Assembly: GCA_903881085.1 (NCBI GenBank)
Contig: CAIRSA010000035.1
Coordinates: 61,245-125,244, forward strand
Origin: an uncultured Acidobacteriia bacterium
GTDB lineage: Bacteria; Acidobacteriota; Terriglobia; Bryobacterales; Bryobacteraceae
Length of the DNA stretch: 64,000 bases
Direction of reading: 5' to 3'
Shown here: in pieces, positions 26,931-35,847 of the stretch
Layout of the letters: each line of letters opens with the position of its first letter
Numbering within the stretch: position 1 is the stretch's first letter
The notes under the pieces: generated by a model
The model's database searches: none
Seen by the model: only the letters and a program-made list of their open reading frames with translations
Told to the model about the DNA's origin: nothing
Translations under genes and position numbers: made by a program

Positions 26931-29399
26931 TTAACGGATTGATGACAAAGGAACGAAAAGGCTGCCTTCGGTGATGCCCTGAGGGGCGAACTTCTTCAAC
27001 CTGCTCGCCAGCTCTCCATACGGCAATGAGCCGTCGAGGGCCTGCAGGAATGACCGGCCGACCTCAAATACTTCCTGGGCGGATTCGTGGGCGAACTCCA
27101 AACGGAAATGGCGGATGCCGGCCGTGAGCCAATCGCGCAGGTGGCTCGCCCCCTGTTGTGCTTCCGCGCCGAAAACCGTATTGCGGCAGCCGGTGTCGGC
27201 GATGACGGGATGCGAGCGGCCATTCTCATCGCGCAATTCGATGCTGTGGGTATCGCACGGGCGGCCACAGTCCAGGTAGCTGGTGCCGGTGGACAGGAAG
27301 CGGCAGAATACGCAATGTTCGGTGTAGAAGACAGGCAGATGCTGATAGGCGGCCACTTCAACCATCTCAGGCCCCACCGCCTTGGCCAATGCCGCTATCT
27401 GCATGGCGTTCAGATCATGCGTGGGCGTGATGCGCGCCAGGCCACGCCCGAGGAGCTCGTTGGCAGTAATTGCGTTGGCCGCGTTGAGGCTGAAGTCGCC
27501 AATGAGTTCGGGACTTGGTTGTGATGACAGCGCCTGTAGCAGACCGGTAGAGCGGACGACGATGGCGCACTCCAGCTTCAACAGAAAATCGACGATACGC
27601 TCTTCGCCGGGTTTGAGCACACGGGGGCTGGCGACGCGTGCCGCGATGCCGCTCGCCTTGATCTGTTCCACCGATGGGCGAAGACCGAACAGGTCGAGAT
27701 AGTCGAGTGTGATGCTGGCTGGCTTGAGTCTGATGGCCCCATCCAGTTGAACTGGTGTACGCACCAGCAAATGGAGTTGAGGCTTTGCAGGCGCGACGGC
27801 CGATCGCGGATTGGCGCGCAACTGAGCCAGGGAGGTGTCGGGGTCGTTCAAGGGGAGACTGCGCGGCGCGGACTGGAGCGACTGCAACTGCTCGACTGCG
27901 GTCCGGCGCAGCTGATTTAACGTGCTGTTAGCGATGAACGGTGAGCCTTCGATGTCAGCTTCCAGACTGTGCAAAGTGAATGGGGAGCTGCCGAGGCGTC
28001 CGAACTGATCTTTGAGCAGCGCAATGTCGAGAGCGCGGTTTGAAGCGGCTTGCAGCGGCTCATCGGAACGGACGATTACCGAATGCCCGCCGGTCTTCCA
28101 CTCCGCGGTCAACGGTTGGCCCTGGTGCGCATGGACCGCCACCGATACCGCTTGCTTGTGCTGTGCAAGATTGCGGACCGTTTTGGCGACATCGGCGTCA
28201 GCCGTACGCCAGACAAGGTCGCCACGGCGAATGCGCGAATACTGGATTGCGCCGTTGCCAAACTCCAGCCGCAGGCGGCCCGTTGGCGCGGCGCTGACGG
28301 CGTAGATGGCCCCGCCTTCTTCCTGCTCCTGCGGGCTGCGCCAGGATGCTGCGTCGAACACAATGCCGTCACCGGGCTTCAGTGGTGAGACCGCGTTGGC
28401 AGGGGCCGGGTCAATCTCAATCGCAGACGATTCCACTTTGGCTACCGCACCCATGAGCACGCCGCGATGCCGCGGTGCGCGCCCGCGGACGACTTGTTGA
28501 TGGTTGGTTCCGCTGAGGAAATAAGGGCCCATGCCGCGGGAGTAAACTTCTTCCAACTGGAGCTCGTCAAGCGGCGTAGCGCTCAGCGCGAGGCCAGCCC
28601 AGGCTTCGTCAACGGCTTTGCGGTAGTTAGCGGTAGTGAGCGCGACGTAGGTTTCGTCCTTATAGCGGCCTTCGATCTTCAGAGAGGCGACGCCGCTAGC
28701 CACGATTTCGGGAATCTCCTTGAGTGTGTATAGATCGCCCGGCGAAAGCAGATAGCGCGCGTCGGCAAGCGGCTTGTGTTCGCCGTCCACAATCAGGTCA
28801 TACGGCAGCCGGCAGGCCTGCGCGCACTTGCCACGGTTGGCGCTGCGGCCGCCCCAGGCTTCCGATGAGAAACACTGCCCGGAGTAGCTGACGCAGAGCG
28901 CTCCGTGCACGAAGATCTCGAGCTCGCAATCGGTCAGCGCATGGATGGCCCTGATCTCTTTCAGCGATAGTTCGCGGGCTAACACCACTCTTGTGACACC
29001 CAGCTCCTGGGCCAGCCGCACACCTTCCACACTGGTGATGCTCATCTGCGTGCTGCCGTGGAGCGGAAGCGTGGGCGCGAGTTTGCGCGCCAGGCGGGCG
29101 GCGCCAATGTCCTGCACGATAATGGCGTCGGCGCCTGCTGCGGCGATGCCGGCTAGAGTGCGGGAGGCTTCGGGGAGTTCTTCGTCAAAGACGAGCGTGT
29201 TGAAGGTGACGAAGCCCTTCACTCCGCGCGCGTGAAGCGTGCGCATGACTTCGGGCAGTTCGTTTAATTCAAAGCCGACTTTGGCTCGGGCGGTGAAGTT
29301 GTGCAGGCCGAAATAGACGGCATCCGCGCCGGCGTCAATAGCCGCGTGCAGTTGCGGCCAGTAACCGGCCGGACTCATGATTTCTGGTTTTGATGGCAC
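26931..29399 (-). CDS. peptidase U32-family protein, RlhA-like (DUF3656)
   Basis: An 822-residue member of the U32 family. The U32 signature is seen as ELEIFVHGALCVSYSGQCF. The length and the extra C-terminal region (DUF3656-type) match the RlhA branch, which hydroxylates C2501 of 23S rRNA in E. coli; the TrhP branch lacks this extension. Four cysteines in the core may hold an iron-sulfur cluster, as proposed for this family. The rRNA role is inferred from the family. ATG at 29399. Confidence 0.85.
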   Translation of the reverse strand: MPSKPEIMSPAGYWPQLHAAIDAGADAVYFGLHNFTARAKVGFELNELPEVMRTLHARGVKGFVTFNTLVFDEELPEASRTLAGIAAAGADAIIVQDIGAARLARKLAPTLPLHGSTQMSITSVEGVRLAQELGVTRVVLARELSLKEIRAIHALTDCELEIFVHGALCVSYSGQCFSSEAWGGRSANRGKCAQACRLPYDLIVDGEHKPLADARYLLSPGDLYTLKEIPEIVASGVASLKIEGRYKDETYVALTTANYRKAVDEAWAGLALSATPLDELQLEEVYSRGMGPYFLSGTNHQQVVRGRAPRHRGVLMGAVAKVESSAIEIDPAPANAVSPLKPGDGIVFDAASWRSPQEQEEGGAIYAVSAAPTGRLRLEFGNGAIQYSRIRRGDLVWRTADADVAKTVRNLAQHKQAVSVAVHAHQGQPLTAEWKTGGHSVIVRSDEPLQAASNRALDIALLKDQFGRLGSSPFTLHSLEADIEGSPFIANSTLNQLRRTAVEQLQSLQSAPRSLPLNDPDTSLAQLRANPRSAVAPAKPQLHLLVRTPVQLDGAIRLKPASITLDYLDLFGLRPSVEQIKASGIAARVASPRVLKPGEERIVDFLLKLECAIVVRSTGLLQALSSQPSPELIGDFSLNAANAITANELLGRGLARITPTHDLNAMQIAALAKAVGPEMVEVAAYQHLPVFYTEHCVFCRFLSTGTSYLDCGRPCDTHSIELRDENGRSHPVIADTGCRNTVFGAEAQQGASHLRDWLTAGIRHFRLEFAHESAQEVFEVGRSFLQALDGSLPYGELASRLKKFAPQGITEGSLFVPLSSIR

Positions 29400-29555
29400 T
29401 GCTTGCTTTGTGTGGTTAATCGGCGGTTTGTTACCTGATGGGTGACCACTGCTTCCAGCCGCCTCAATTCTAATAATATCATGAGCTGTTCAACCAGGTC
29501 GAAATTCAGCAATTGCGCCGGCCCTACCCTTGAAAACATTGCGTTTCCATGGGTA

Positions 29556-29654
29556 GGACAGGCGATCCGCCTGTCCAGATTCTAATTTTTCACACGCTAA
29601 GAGGGAGCGGTTCAACGGGCACATTCACGTTATACCCGCGGATTCGCGTTGGCT
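29556..29654. repeat. interspersed repeat, copy 1 (palindrome plus conserved tail)
   Basis: Starts with the palindrome GGACAGGCG-ATC-CGCCTGTCC (29556-29576), continues with ATTCTAATTTTTCACACGC, and ends with a 39-bp block (29616-29654) found again at 53611-53649 with 3 mismatches. The palindrome is shared with the element at 38630. It fills most of the gap 29400-29706, in which no gene was seen. Confidence 0.6.
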
Positions 29655-29706
29655 CTGTAAATTTCCATTGAGAATAATTCCACTACGCGCCAACTATTCC
29701 AACGAC

Positions 29707-30141
29707 ATGATCAGACCACTCCTGCTGCTTTCCGACAAGCTGCGCGACCGACTGCGGCGCAGGCGCGAGACTGTTACTTTCGCCTCAGGCCGCCGCGGCG
29801 AAGACCTGGCCCACCGCTTTCTGCAAAAGAAGGGCTACGTTGTGATAGCCCGTAACTTCCGGACCCGTACCGGCTCGGCTGAGGTTGACCTCATCGCTCG
29901 CAGCGGCGACGCGGTGGTGTTTATCGAGGTCAAGTCGCGCCAATCCGATGAATTCGGTTCTCCTGACCGTGCAATCGATCAGGCGAAGGAACTGCGCATT
30001 TTACGCGCCGCATCCGAGTATCTGCGCCGCGCCGGCCTGCCGGAAGAGGCCGCCCGTTTCGACATCGTCAACATCGTTTTTCACCGCAAACCGGCGATCG
30101 AACACATTGAGGACGCATTCTACTTCCCGCGCGCCGTATAA
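29707..30141 (+). CDS. yraN: YraN family protein (UPF0102)
   Basis: Predicted endonuclease-like protein of the YraN/UPF0102 family, 144 residues from the ATG at 29707. Family features are GRRGEDLAHRFL, the N-F-R-x3-GEVDL-like segment (NFRTRTGSAEVDLIA) and VFIEVKSRQ, which form the restriction-endonuclease-like core (D/E-x-K). A TTG at 29668 would add 13 residues that do not match the family. galT follows 10 bp downstream. Biological role unknown. Confidence 0.88.
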   Translation: MIRPLLLLSDKLRDRLRRRRETVTFASGRRGEDLAHRFLQKKGYVVIARNFRTRTGSAEVDLIARSGDAVVFIEVKSRQSDEFGSPDRAIDQAKELRILRAASEYLRRAGLPEEAARFDIVNIVFHRKPAIEHIEDAFYFPRAV

Positions 30142-30151
30142 TCATAGTTCA

Positions 30152-31153
30152 ATGCCTGAACTGCGTAAGGATCCGATCACCGGGGGATGGGTCATCATCT
30201 CGACAGACCGTGCCAAGCGTCCGAATGATTTCGTGCGCCAATCGGTAATGCCACAAGGGGTCAAATTGTGCCCGTTTTGCGCAGGCAATGAGGACCGCAC
30301 ACCGCGCGAACTCCTCACCTACCGCACCCATGGCTTCACCGGCAGCACCAACTGGAGCTTGCGCGTGGTTCCGAATAAGTTTCCCGCACTGCGCGTGGAA
30401 GGCGACCTGGACCGTACCGGCGAAGGGTTGTACGACCGCATGAATGGCATCGGCGCGCATGAGGTGATTATTGAAACCTCCAGCCACATGATGGGGTTGG
30501 CGGATTTGGAAGACCGTCAGGTGGCCGATCTGTTCTGGGCGTTTCGCGAACGCGTGGTCGATCTGAAGAGAGACCGCCGGCTGCGTTATGTGCTGCTGTT
30601 CAAGAATCACGGCGAAGTGGCAGGCGCGTCGATTGAACATACGCACTCGCAGTTGATCGCATTACCGGTGGTGCCCAAGCGCGTGCAGGAGGAGTTGGAC
30701 GGCGCGCGGAAGTATTTCGATTTCAAAGAGCGCTGCGTGTATTGCGACATCGTGCGGCAGGACATCGCCAGCGGTTCGCGCGTGGTGGTGGAGACGGATG
30801 ATTTTCTTTCCATCGCTCCGTTTGCCCCGCGCTTCCCTTTTGAGACATGGATCGTGCCGCGGCGGCATGCTTCGCACTATGAATCGATCGATGAGAAGCT
30901 GGTGGCGAATCTGGCTTGGATCGTGCGCGCCACGCTGCGCAAGATCGACAAGGTTCTGGAGCGGCCCGCTTACAACATGATCATCCACACTGCGCCGGTG
31001 CAGGAGGGCTCGATGGAGCACTATCACTGGCACATTGAGATCATGCCGAAGCTGACGCGGGTGGCGGGCTTTGAGTGGGGCACCGGGTTCTATGTGAATC
31101 CGACGCCGCCTGAGGAGTCGGCGAAGTTTTTGCGCGACGCGGGTATTGGTTAG
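30152..31153 (+). CDS. galT: galactose-1-phosphate uridylyltransferase
   Basis: Leloir-pathway enzyme exchanging UMP between UDP-glucose and galactose-1-phosphate; 333 residues from the ATG at 30152. The zinc site starts with C40-PF-C43. The active-site histidine motif is EHTHSQLIALP at about residue 162, with the last conserved block YHWHIEIMPKL near the end. The usual HPH is HTH here, as in several bacterial GalT groups. It follows yraN closely and probably shares its transcript. Confidence 0.9.
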   Translation: MPELRKDPITGGWVIISTDRAKRPNDFVRQSVMPQGVKLCPFCAGNEDRTPRELLTYRTHGFTGSTNWSLRVVPNKFPALRVEGDLDRTGEGLYDRMNGIGAHEVIIETSSHMMGLADLEDRQVADLFWAFRERVVDLKRDRRLRYVLLFKNHGEVAGASIEHTHSQLIALPVVPKRVQEELDGARKYFDFKERCVYCDIVRQDIASGSRVVVETDDFLSIAPFAPRFPFETWIVPRRHASHYESIDEKLVANLAWIVRATLRKIDKVLERPAYNMIIHTAPVQEGSMEHYHWHIEIMPKLTRVAGFEWGTGFYVNPTPPEESAKFLRDAGIG

Positions 31154-31179
31154 TCGCAGGCGAAACCGCCTGCCGGACT

Positions 31180-33729
31180 TTACTGGCCGGGGACTAGCAC
31201 GGCGATTACGCTGGATTGCGGTTGCGGCACGGCTTCGGGGATGAGGATTCGCGAGCCGTCGCGGGTGATGGCGTAGGGCATGCCGCTGTTCAGAACGACG
31301 GCTGCGAGGTTGATAGGCATGAGCCGTTTCGGTTCGTTGAATTTGAGATTCATGCCGGAGCCTTCCACTGCAACTGAGAAGAGGGCTTCGTCGTTCATGT
31401 AAAGAATCTCCTTGCCATCGGCACGCCAAGATGGCGAGTAGGCTCTTCCGCTTGACAGTTGACGGCGGGGCGAGCCGAGCGGCAGAGATTGGACATAGAC
31501 GCTTCCTTCCCCTGTTTCAGCTGTAAAGTAAACGATCCAGTTTCCATCGGGGGAAAAGCGTCCATTGGCGTAAACGGTGGGCTGCGCCGGCACGACTCTG
31601 GTTAACTCCACTTTTTGCTTGAGCGCGGCCAGATAAAGGTGTGAATTGCGCTTTTCATCCAATTGCGAAATGAGCGCGTATTTCCTGTCCCTTGTAACGT
31701 CGAACACCTGGCCACTGGTCCCCTCGATTTCCGCAACGACTTTGGGTGGCTGCTGGAGGTTGAGCGGCTTCTCCATTATTTGAAAGGGAGGTCTCCGAGT
31801 GCTGTACAAGATTGAATGGCCATCAGTCCCCCATCTTTGGGAGCGAACGTCGTCAATCAAAATGGAACAATCCGGCCGGTCGACTTCGCAGAGCAATAAC
31901 TTGTTGTATTGGTCATCACCGATAGCGGTAAGGGTAGCGTGCTTCTCGTCTGGCGATAACGCCACCTGGCTAAAATCTCCGGTTGTGCCGAATTTCCCCA
32001 GTCGCTCACCGTTCCGGTTGAACCAGGTCAATTGTCCGCCGATAGCCTTTCCTGGACGATAGGCGACCACGCCGTTATTCGATGCGGAAAAGTTGGCCCC
32101 GCGCTGGCCGGAGGTGACTCCGGCGGCGACCAATTCCGGTTCGCCCTCCAATGCGGATTGGCCGGGGCGGAAAGTTTGTGCGTAAAGGCTGTCGCCGCGC
32201 ATGAAATATAGCTTGTTATTGGCCCATCTTCCGGCGGAGGGGCTGGCTGTTAGTAACAAGGCAGGCTTGGCGAGCTTTGTGCCTGTTAGTTGGGCAACGT
32301 AGATTCCAGCGGGAAGATTGTCGTGCGCCGAGTCGTGGAACAGGAAGTGTTCCCCATCGGGAAGGAAGAACGGAGACTGCGGCGACACAGCCTTGGAGCC
32401 ACCACTGATGAGCATATCAACTTCAGCTGCGGAACCATCTGCTGGCCGGAAAGCCTGGATCCTTGCCCCACCGCCGATTAGAATCGTTCCTTCCGAATTG
32501 ATGCTGACGCCCCGCGTACCAGTGTGAATAATGCCGCGAATCTCTTCCGGAACGCCATCGGCGACCTTAACTCTCGTTAGCTTTCCTCCTGAGAAGTAGA
32601 GCAGCCATTGGCTATCCGGCGACCAGGAAACACGGTCCCCGACAAGCAGGACCGCGTGAAACGGAGTGGCTTCGAGCGAGTCGATCTTGCGCACGTAGAA
32701 TCCGCCGCTGGTACTGAAGGCGATGTACTTGCCATCGGGCGAGATTTCCGGCGTGCCGGAGAACTGCCCGGCGGCTTTGCTCAGGATTGTCCCGTTGGGC
32801 GGGTTGATCACTAATCGTGTGGTTAGGGCGGTTGTCTTCACCGCGCGATTCCAGGCCATGAACCAACCGGCCAACGCGAGCACGCTAAGCGCGGCTGCTG
32901 CGGCGATCCATAATTTCGAGGGCGGGCCTTGCTGAATGCTGGGGGATGTTTCCATGGCCCAGGCGATGGCGTGCTTCAGATCGAGCGCGGATTGGAAGCG
33001 CTTGTCCGCGTCCTTGTTGAGACACGTGCGGATCACGCGATCGAGCGGCGGTGCGACCTCTATCGCCGCCGGTTCACGCTCTAGTATCGCGCCGATCAGG
33101 CTGGCGGCCGAGGCACCTTGGAACGCGCGGCGGCCGGAGATCATTTCGTACAGCACGCAGCCGAAGGCGAAGATGTCGCTGCGGGCGTCGGCCTCCTTGC
33201 CCTGCAACTGTTCGGGGGCCATGTATTGAAGGGTGCCCACGATCTGGCCCTGCTGTGTAAGCGCCGCCGTGAGGGTCTCGCTGGAGTCACTGAACACCGG
33301 CGTCTTCTTGGCGAGACCGAAATCGAGTAGTTTGATTCCGTGCTTCGTCACCAGCACGTTGGCGGGTTTCAGGTCGCGATGCGTGATGCCCACCTTGTGC
33401 GCGGCGGCCAGTGCGTCGAGGATTTGTGAGGCGTACTCGATCGCCTGCGGCACCGGCATGGGACCTTTTAGAGGCGTGCCTTCGATGAACTCCATCACCA
33501 GATAGTTCGGGCCGACGTCGTAGAGATGGCAGATGTTGGGATGGTTCAAGGCGGAGATCGCGCGGGCTTCGCGCTCGAAACGCTCGGTGAAGTCGCCCTT
33601 GGAAACCTTGATGGCGACGATGCGGTCCAGGCGCGTATCGCTGGCCTTCCACACTTCGCCCATGCCGCCTTCGCCGATGGGCGAGAGCAGTTCGTAGGGG
33701 CCGAGTTTTGTGCCTGCTTGGAGCGGTAT
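31180..33729 (-). CDS. Ser/Thr protein kinase with C-terminal WD40/PD40 propeller; non-canonical start
   Basis: Eukaryotic-type kinase (about residues 1-240), one TM helix (LWIAAAAALSVLALAGWFMAW) and an extracytoplasmic PD40-like propeller of roughly 550 residues. HRDLKPANVL and LLDFGLAKK are intact. The kinase domain needs the sequence upstream of the first ATG (33663), which lies inside the glycine-rich loop. The frame continues to an in-frame TAA at 33745-33747 with no ATG, GTG or TTG; the family usually starts MPLQAGTKLGPYE, and here the same place holds ATA (33729). Either ATA is used as start or the start codon has been lost. Confidence 0.8.
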   Translation of the reverse strand: MPLQAGTKLGPYELLSPIGEGGMGEVWKASDTRLDRIVAIKVSKGDFTERFEREARAISALNHPNICHLYDVGPNYLVMEFIEGTPLKGPMPVPQAIEYASQILDALAAAHKVGITHRDLKPANVLVTKHGIKLLDFGLAKKTPVFSDSSETLTAALTQQGQIVGTLQYMAPEQLQGKEADARSDIFAFGCVLYEMISGRRAFQGASAASLIGAILEREPAAIEVAPPLDRVIRTCLNKDADKRFQSALDLKHAIAWAMETSPSIQQGPPSKLWIAAAAALSVLALAGWFMAWNRAVKTTALTTRLVINPPNGTILSKAAGQFSGTPEISPDGKYIAFSTSGGFYVRKIDSLEATPFHAVLLVGDRVSWSPDSQWLLYFSGGKLTRVKVADGVPEEIRGIIHTGTRGVSINSEGTILIGGGARIQAFRPADGSAAEVDMLISGGSKAVSPQSPFFLPDGEHFLFHDSAHDNLPAGIYVAQLTGTKLAKPALLLTASPSAGRWANNKLYFMRGDSLYAQTFRPGQSALEGEPELVAAGVTSGQRGANFSASNNGVVAYRPGKAIGGQLTWFNRNGERLGKFGTTGDFSQVALSPDEKHATLTAIGDDQYNKLLLCEVDRPDCSILIDDVRSQRWGTDGHSILYSTRRPPFQIMEKPLNLQQPPKVVAEIEGTSGQVFDVTRDRKYALISQLDEKRNSHLYLAALKQKVELTRVVPAQPTVYANGRFSPDGNWIVYFTAETGEGSVYVQSLPLGSPRRQLSSGRAYSPSWRADGKEILYMNDEALFSVAVEGSGMNLKFNEPKRLMPINLAAVVLNSGMPYAITRDGSRILIPEAVPQPQSSVIAVLVPGQ

Positions 33730-33793
33730 TTCGATTGTATTAGCTTACCGCACTTATGGCGGCGCCGATTCTCTGGTTTTCACCAATGTGGTG

Positions 33794-33799
33794 CATAAT
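33794..33799 (+). promoter_or_regulatory. possible -10 element of the RHH gene
   Basis: CATAAT ends 6 bases before the ATG at 33806, which would place transcription start at or next to the start codon and give a leaderless message. No good -35 element is present at 17 bp, so this is tentative. Confidence 0.3.
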
Positions 33800-33805
33800 G
33801 GTGCT

Positions 33806-34063
33806 ATGCGACCGGCGAAGAAGAATGTACGGCAGAGCGTGAGCCTGTCAGCAGGTGTCGCGGCGCAGATCCGCGGCTTGGCGAAGGCTCGCCGATTGAG
33901 TGCGAACCGGGTCATAGTCGAAATGATCGAGTCTGGTATGGAAGCGGATAAGAGAAAAGAGCAGGCGTTTTTTGACCTTGCGGAGCGCTTTCGTGCGGCT
34001 GTGGATCCGGATGAAGTCAAGCGCCTAGGCGATGAGATGGGGCGAATGGTCTTTAGCGGCTAA
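33806..34063 (+). CDS. ribbon-helix-helix DNA-binding protein (antitoxin-like)
   Basis: An 85-residue protein with an N-terminal ribbon-helix-helix: the strand VRQSVSLSAGV and helices AAQIRGLAKARR and SANRVIVEMIESGMEA. Such proteins are operator-binding antitoxins or small repressors. The C-terminal half (FFDLAERFRAAVDPDEVKR) is amphipathic and could bind a toxin. No toxin gene follows directly; the next gene is a 53-codon frame. Start ATG 33806 chosen because residues before it have no family likeness. Confidence 0.7.
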   Translation: MRPAKKNVRQSVSLSAGVAAQIRGLAKARRLSANRVIVEMIESGMEADKRKEQAFFDLAERFRAAVDPDEVKRLGDEMGRMVFSG

Positions 34064-34125
34064 TGCCCAAAATTGAAAGTTGGAGCAATATGCCTGCTGC
34101 CGTGCGGAAGCATTAAGTCGACAGA

Positions 34126-34287
34126 ATGCGTGATCGCTCCATCAGCATTGCCGACCTCAATCAGTTAAGACTGTGGGTAGAGGCACGGCCTGAAGTGCCA
34201 ACTGGTGATTGGGTGAAGGATTTTGGATCCTTCAAGATTTGCGGCGCCGGGGCATTCGGATTGTCGTTGCTTACCGTATATCAGTAA
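34126..34287 (+). CDS. small open frame of 53 codons, unknown
   Basis: Reads MRDRSISIADLNQLRLWVEA, then EVPTGDWVKDFGSFKICGAG, before ending in an odd tail (AFGLSLLTVYQ) just after 34280. The body is coherent and hydrophilic, suggesting a true small protein, and the tail suggests a frameshift or truncation. Its last bases overlap the convergent yoeB stop. No family is assigned. Confidence 0.4.
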   Translation: MRDRSISIADLNQLRLWVEARPEVPTGDWVKDFGSFKICGAGAFGLSLLTVYQ

Positions 34288-34553
34288 TGAAAGCGTGCTT
34301 GCAGGAAATCAATTCGATCCTTCGCGATCCTATAAACCAGACGGTGTTCCTGCGTGATCCGCCTCGACCAGCAACCTGCCAGAGCGTTGCGCAGCGGCTC
34401 CGGTTTCCCGATCCCACCGAAGGGATCGCGCATGACGGCGTCAACTAAATCGAGCAGCCTGAGTGCCACCGCGCGGTCATTTTGCACCCACCAGCGGAGG
34501 TCTTCGCGGAAGTCGTCGTGGAAGATCGTTTCCCGGCTAACTGTTTTTCTCAC
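34281..34553 (-). CDS. yoeB: YoeB/Txe-type ribosome-dependent mRNA endonuclease toxin
   Basis: RelE-superfamily toxin, 90 residues, cleaving mRNA in the ribosomal A site. The catalytic residues of E. coli YoeB (E46, R65, H83) correspond to E52 in GKPEPL, R71 in EHRLVY and H89 in ARFHY. The conserved PFGGIGKPEPL and WSRRI-x3-HRLVY blocks are present, so it should be active. It overlaps the antitoxin gene by 17 bp, with the antitoxin first. Confidence 0.93.
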   Translation of the reverse strand: MRKTVSRETIFHDDFREDLRWWVQNDRAVALRLLDLVDAVMRDPFGGIGKPEPLRNALAGCWSRRITQEHRLVYRIAKDRIDFLQARFHY

Positions 34554-34824
34554 CCAACATCTCCCGCCTCAATTCCGCGGCAGTAGAAGGCTTTTTGGAG
34601 CCGGACTCGGCTAGCTTCAGCGTTCTTAACAGCCGCTCGGCGTTCTTCGGCGATCTCAACAAATGGGCTGTTTCCATAAGCCCGGCCAGTTCGGAGGCTG
34701 CAATCAAAGCCACGTCGCGGGCGCCTTTCCTGCGCACAACGACCACTTCCTGGTCGTCGGAGACCTGGTTCAGGATGCTCGACAAATTCGCTCGCAAATT
34801 GCTATAGGTGGTTTCGGTCGGCAT
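34537..34824 (-). CDS. yefM: YefM/Phd-type antitoxin
   Basis: A 95-residue Phd/YefM antitoxin. The N-terminal DNA-binding part is TETTYSNLRANLSSILNQV and DQEVVVVRRKG; the C-terminal acidic/helical tail should wrap YoeB. It precedes yoeB and overlaps it by 17 bp. A GGAGAGGAG ribosome site lies 5 bases before the ATG. A palindrome 20 bp upstream is a probable operator for autoregulation by the YefM-YoeB complex. Confidence 0.92.
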   Translation of the reverse strand: MPTETTYSNLRANLSSILNQVSDDQEVVVVRRKGARDVALIAASELAGLMETAHLLRSPKNAERLLRTLKLAESGSKKPSTAAELRREMLGEKNS

Positions 34825-34843
34825 TGATGCTCCTCTCCGATAT

Positions 34844-34862
34844 GGTACAACATTCTTGTACC
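34844..34862 (-). promoter_or_regulatory. YefM-YoeB operator palindrome
   Basis: GGTACAA-CATTC-TTGTACC, perfect 7-bp arms with a 5-base centre, directly upstream of yefM. Known YefM operators carry a TGTACA core; each arm here ends in GTAC, so binding by YefM is plausible. Confidence 0.6.
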
Positions 34863-34864
34863 TC

Positions 34865-35830
34865 CTAAAACGTCGCGATCGGGTTCAGCGGCGAGCCCGT
34901 CCCACCAGTTACCGCAAGCGGTGAGGCCGTTATCAGAAACGCCCACCGTTTGCGCTGGGCGGCGGCCTTACTTACTGCCTCTAAGTCGCAGTTATCGAAG
35001 ATAGGCGTCCCCATCGCCACCAGCAGTAACTGATGCACAGGCTGCACAACACCATCCACCTGCGAGGGCATCACGTCACTGGCGGCGTCGCTGCCAACCA
35101 TCGCCACATCCCGCGCCCGCAGCCACTTCACGCTCGATGCGTGCAGCCCGGCCGAGAGCTTCGATGCATCCCACGGACCCTTCTCCGCGCGGCGCGCCCA
35201 GCGGCCGGTGCGGATGAAGACTACGTCGCCGCTACCAATCTTCACGCCTGCATGTTTCTCCCACGCCTCTAAATCTTCGGGGAAGATCGCCGTGCCCGGT
35301 TCCATATAAGGCTGGCCTTTCATCTGCGGAATATCGACCAGGAGTCCACGCGTGAAAATGCCTTGCTTCATATTCGTGATGGCCAGTTTCTGCGCGCCCT
35401 TCTCCGTCACTTCCTTGGGGGAAAAACCATTGAACATCTTGCCCTGATAGAACATGTGGCACAGCGAATCCATATGCGTGTGCGCGTAGCCGTGGTAGCT
35501 GACTCCGTAGGTGTCCGTCAGGAACTGGCCCTTGGCGGTTTCGCCGGTGGCGCGCATGGTGTGTTCGAATGGCGAGCCGTTGTCCGGGGCCTTCTCCTTT
35601 TCCGTATCGCGAGCCATCGAAACAGAAACGCCTTCCTTCACCAAAGCCGCGGCCTGCTTGCGTTTGGCGGGTGTGATCAGGTTGAGCGAGCCTATCTGGT
35701 CGTCCTTGCCCCAGCGGCCCCAATTGGAAAGCTCGGTCATCCATTTGTCGATGGTGGCCTTGTCGACGGGGTGAGGAATCTGGGCCTGCAAGGGCAGGGC
35801 AATCAGCAACGTGGCGAAGAGAATGCGCAT
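34865..35830 (-). CDS. cyclase family protein (kynurenine formamidase-like), exported
   Basis: Metal-dependent hydrolase of the cyclase/KynB superfamily. ATG at 35830 begins a signal peptide (MRILFATLLIALPLQAQ), giving 321 residues. The metal-binding motif H-x-G-T-H-x-D-x3-H is represented by AHTHMDSLCH (H117, H119, D121, H125), with a Thr for Gly difference at the start. A second conserved block is MVGSDAASD. It is followed 17 bp downstream of the M28 peptidase gene in the same direction, so they share an operon. Substrate unknown. Confidence 0.82.
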   Translation of the reverse strand: MRILFATLLIALPLQAQIPHPVDKATIDKWMTELSNWGRWGKDDQIGSLNLITPAKRKQAAALVKEGVSVSMARDTEKEKAPDNGSPFEHTMRATGETAKGQFLTDTYGVSYHGYAHTHMDSLCHMFYQGKMFNGFSPKEVTEKGAQKLAITNMKQGIFTRGLLVDIPQMKGQPYMEPGTAIFPEDLEAWEKHAGVKIGSGDVVFIRTGRWARRAEKGPWDASKLSAGLHASSVKWLRARDVAMVGSDAASDVMPSQVDGVVQPVHQLLLVAMGTPIFDNCDLEAVSKAAAQRKRWAFLITASPLAVTGGTGSPLNPIATF

Positions 35831-35847
35831 GAGCAATATTTTATCCG

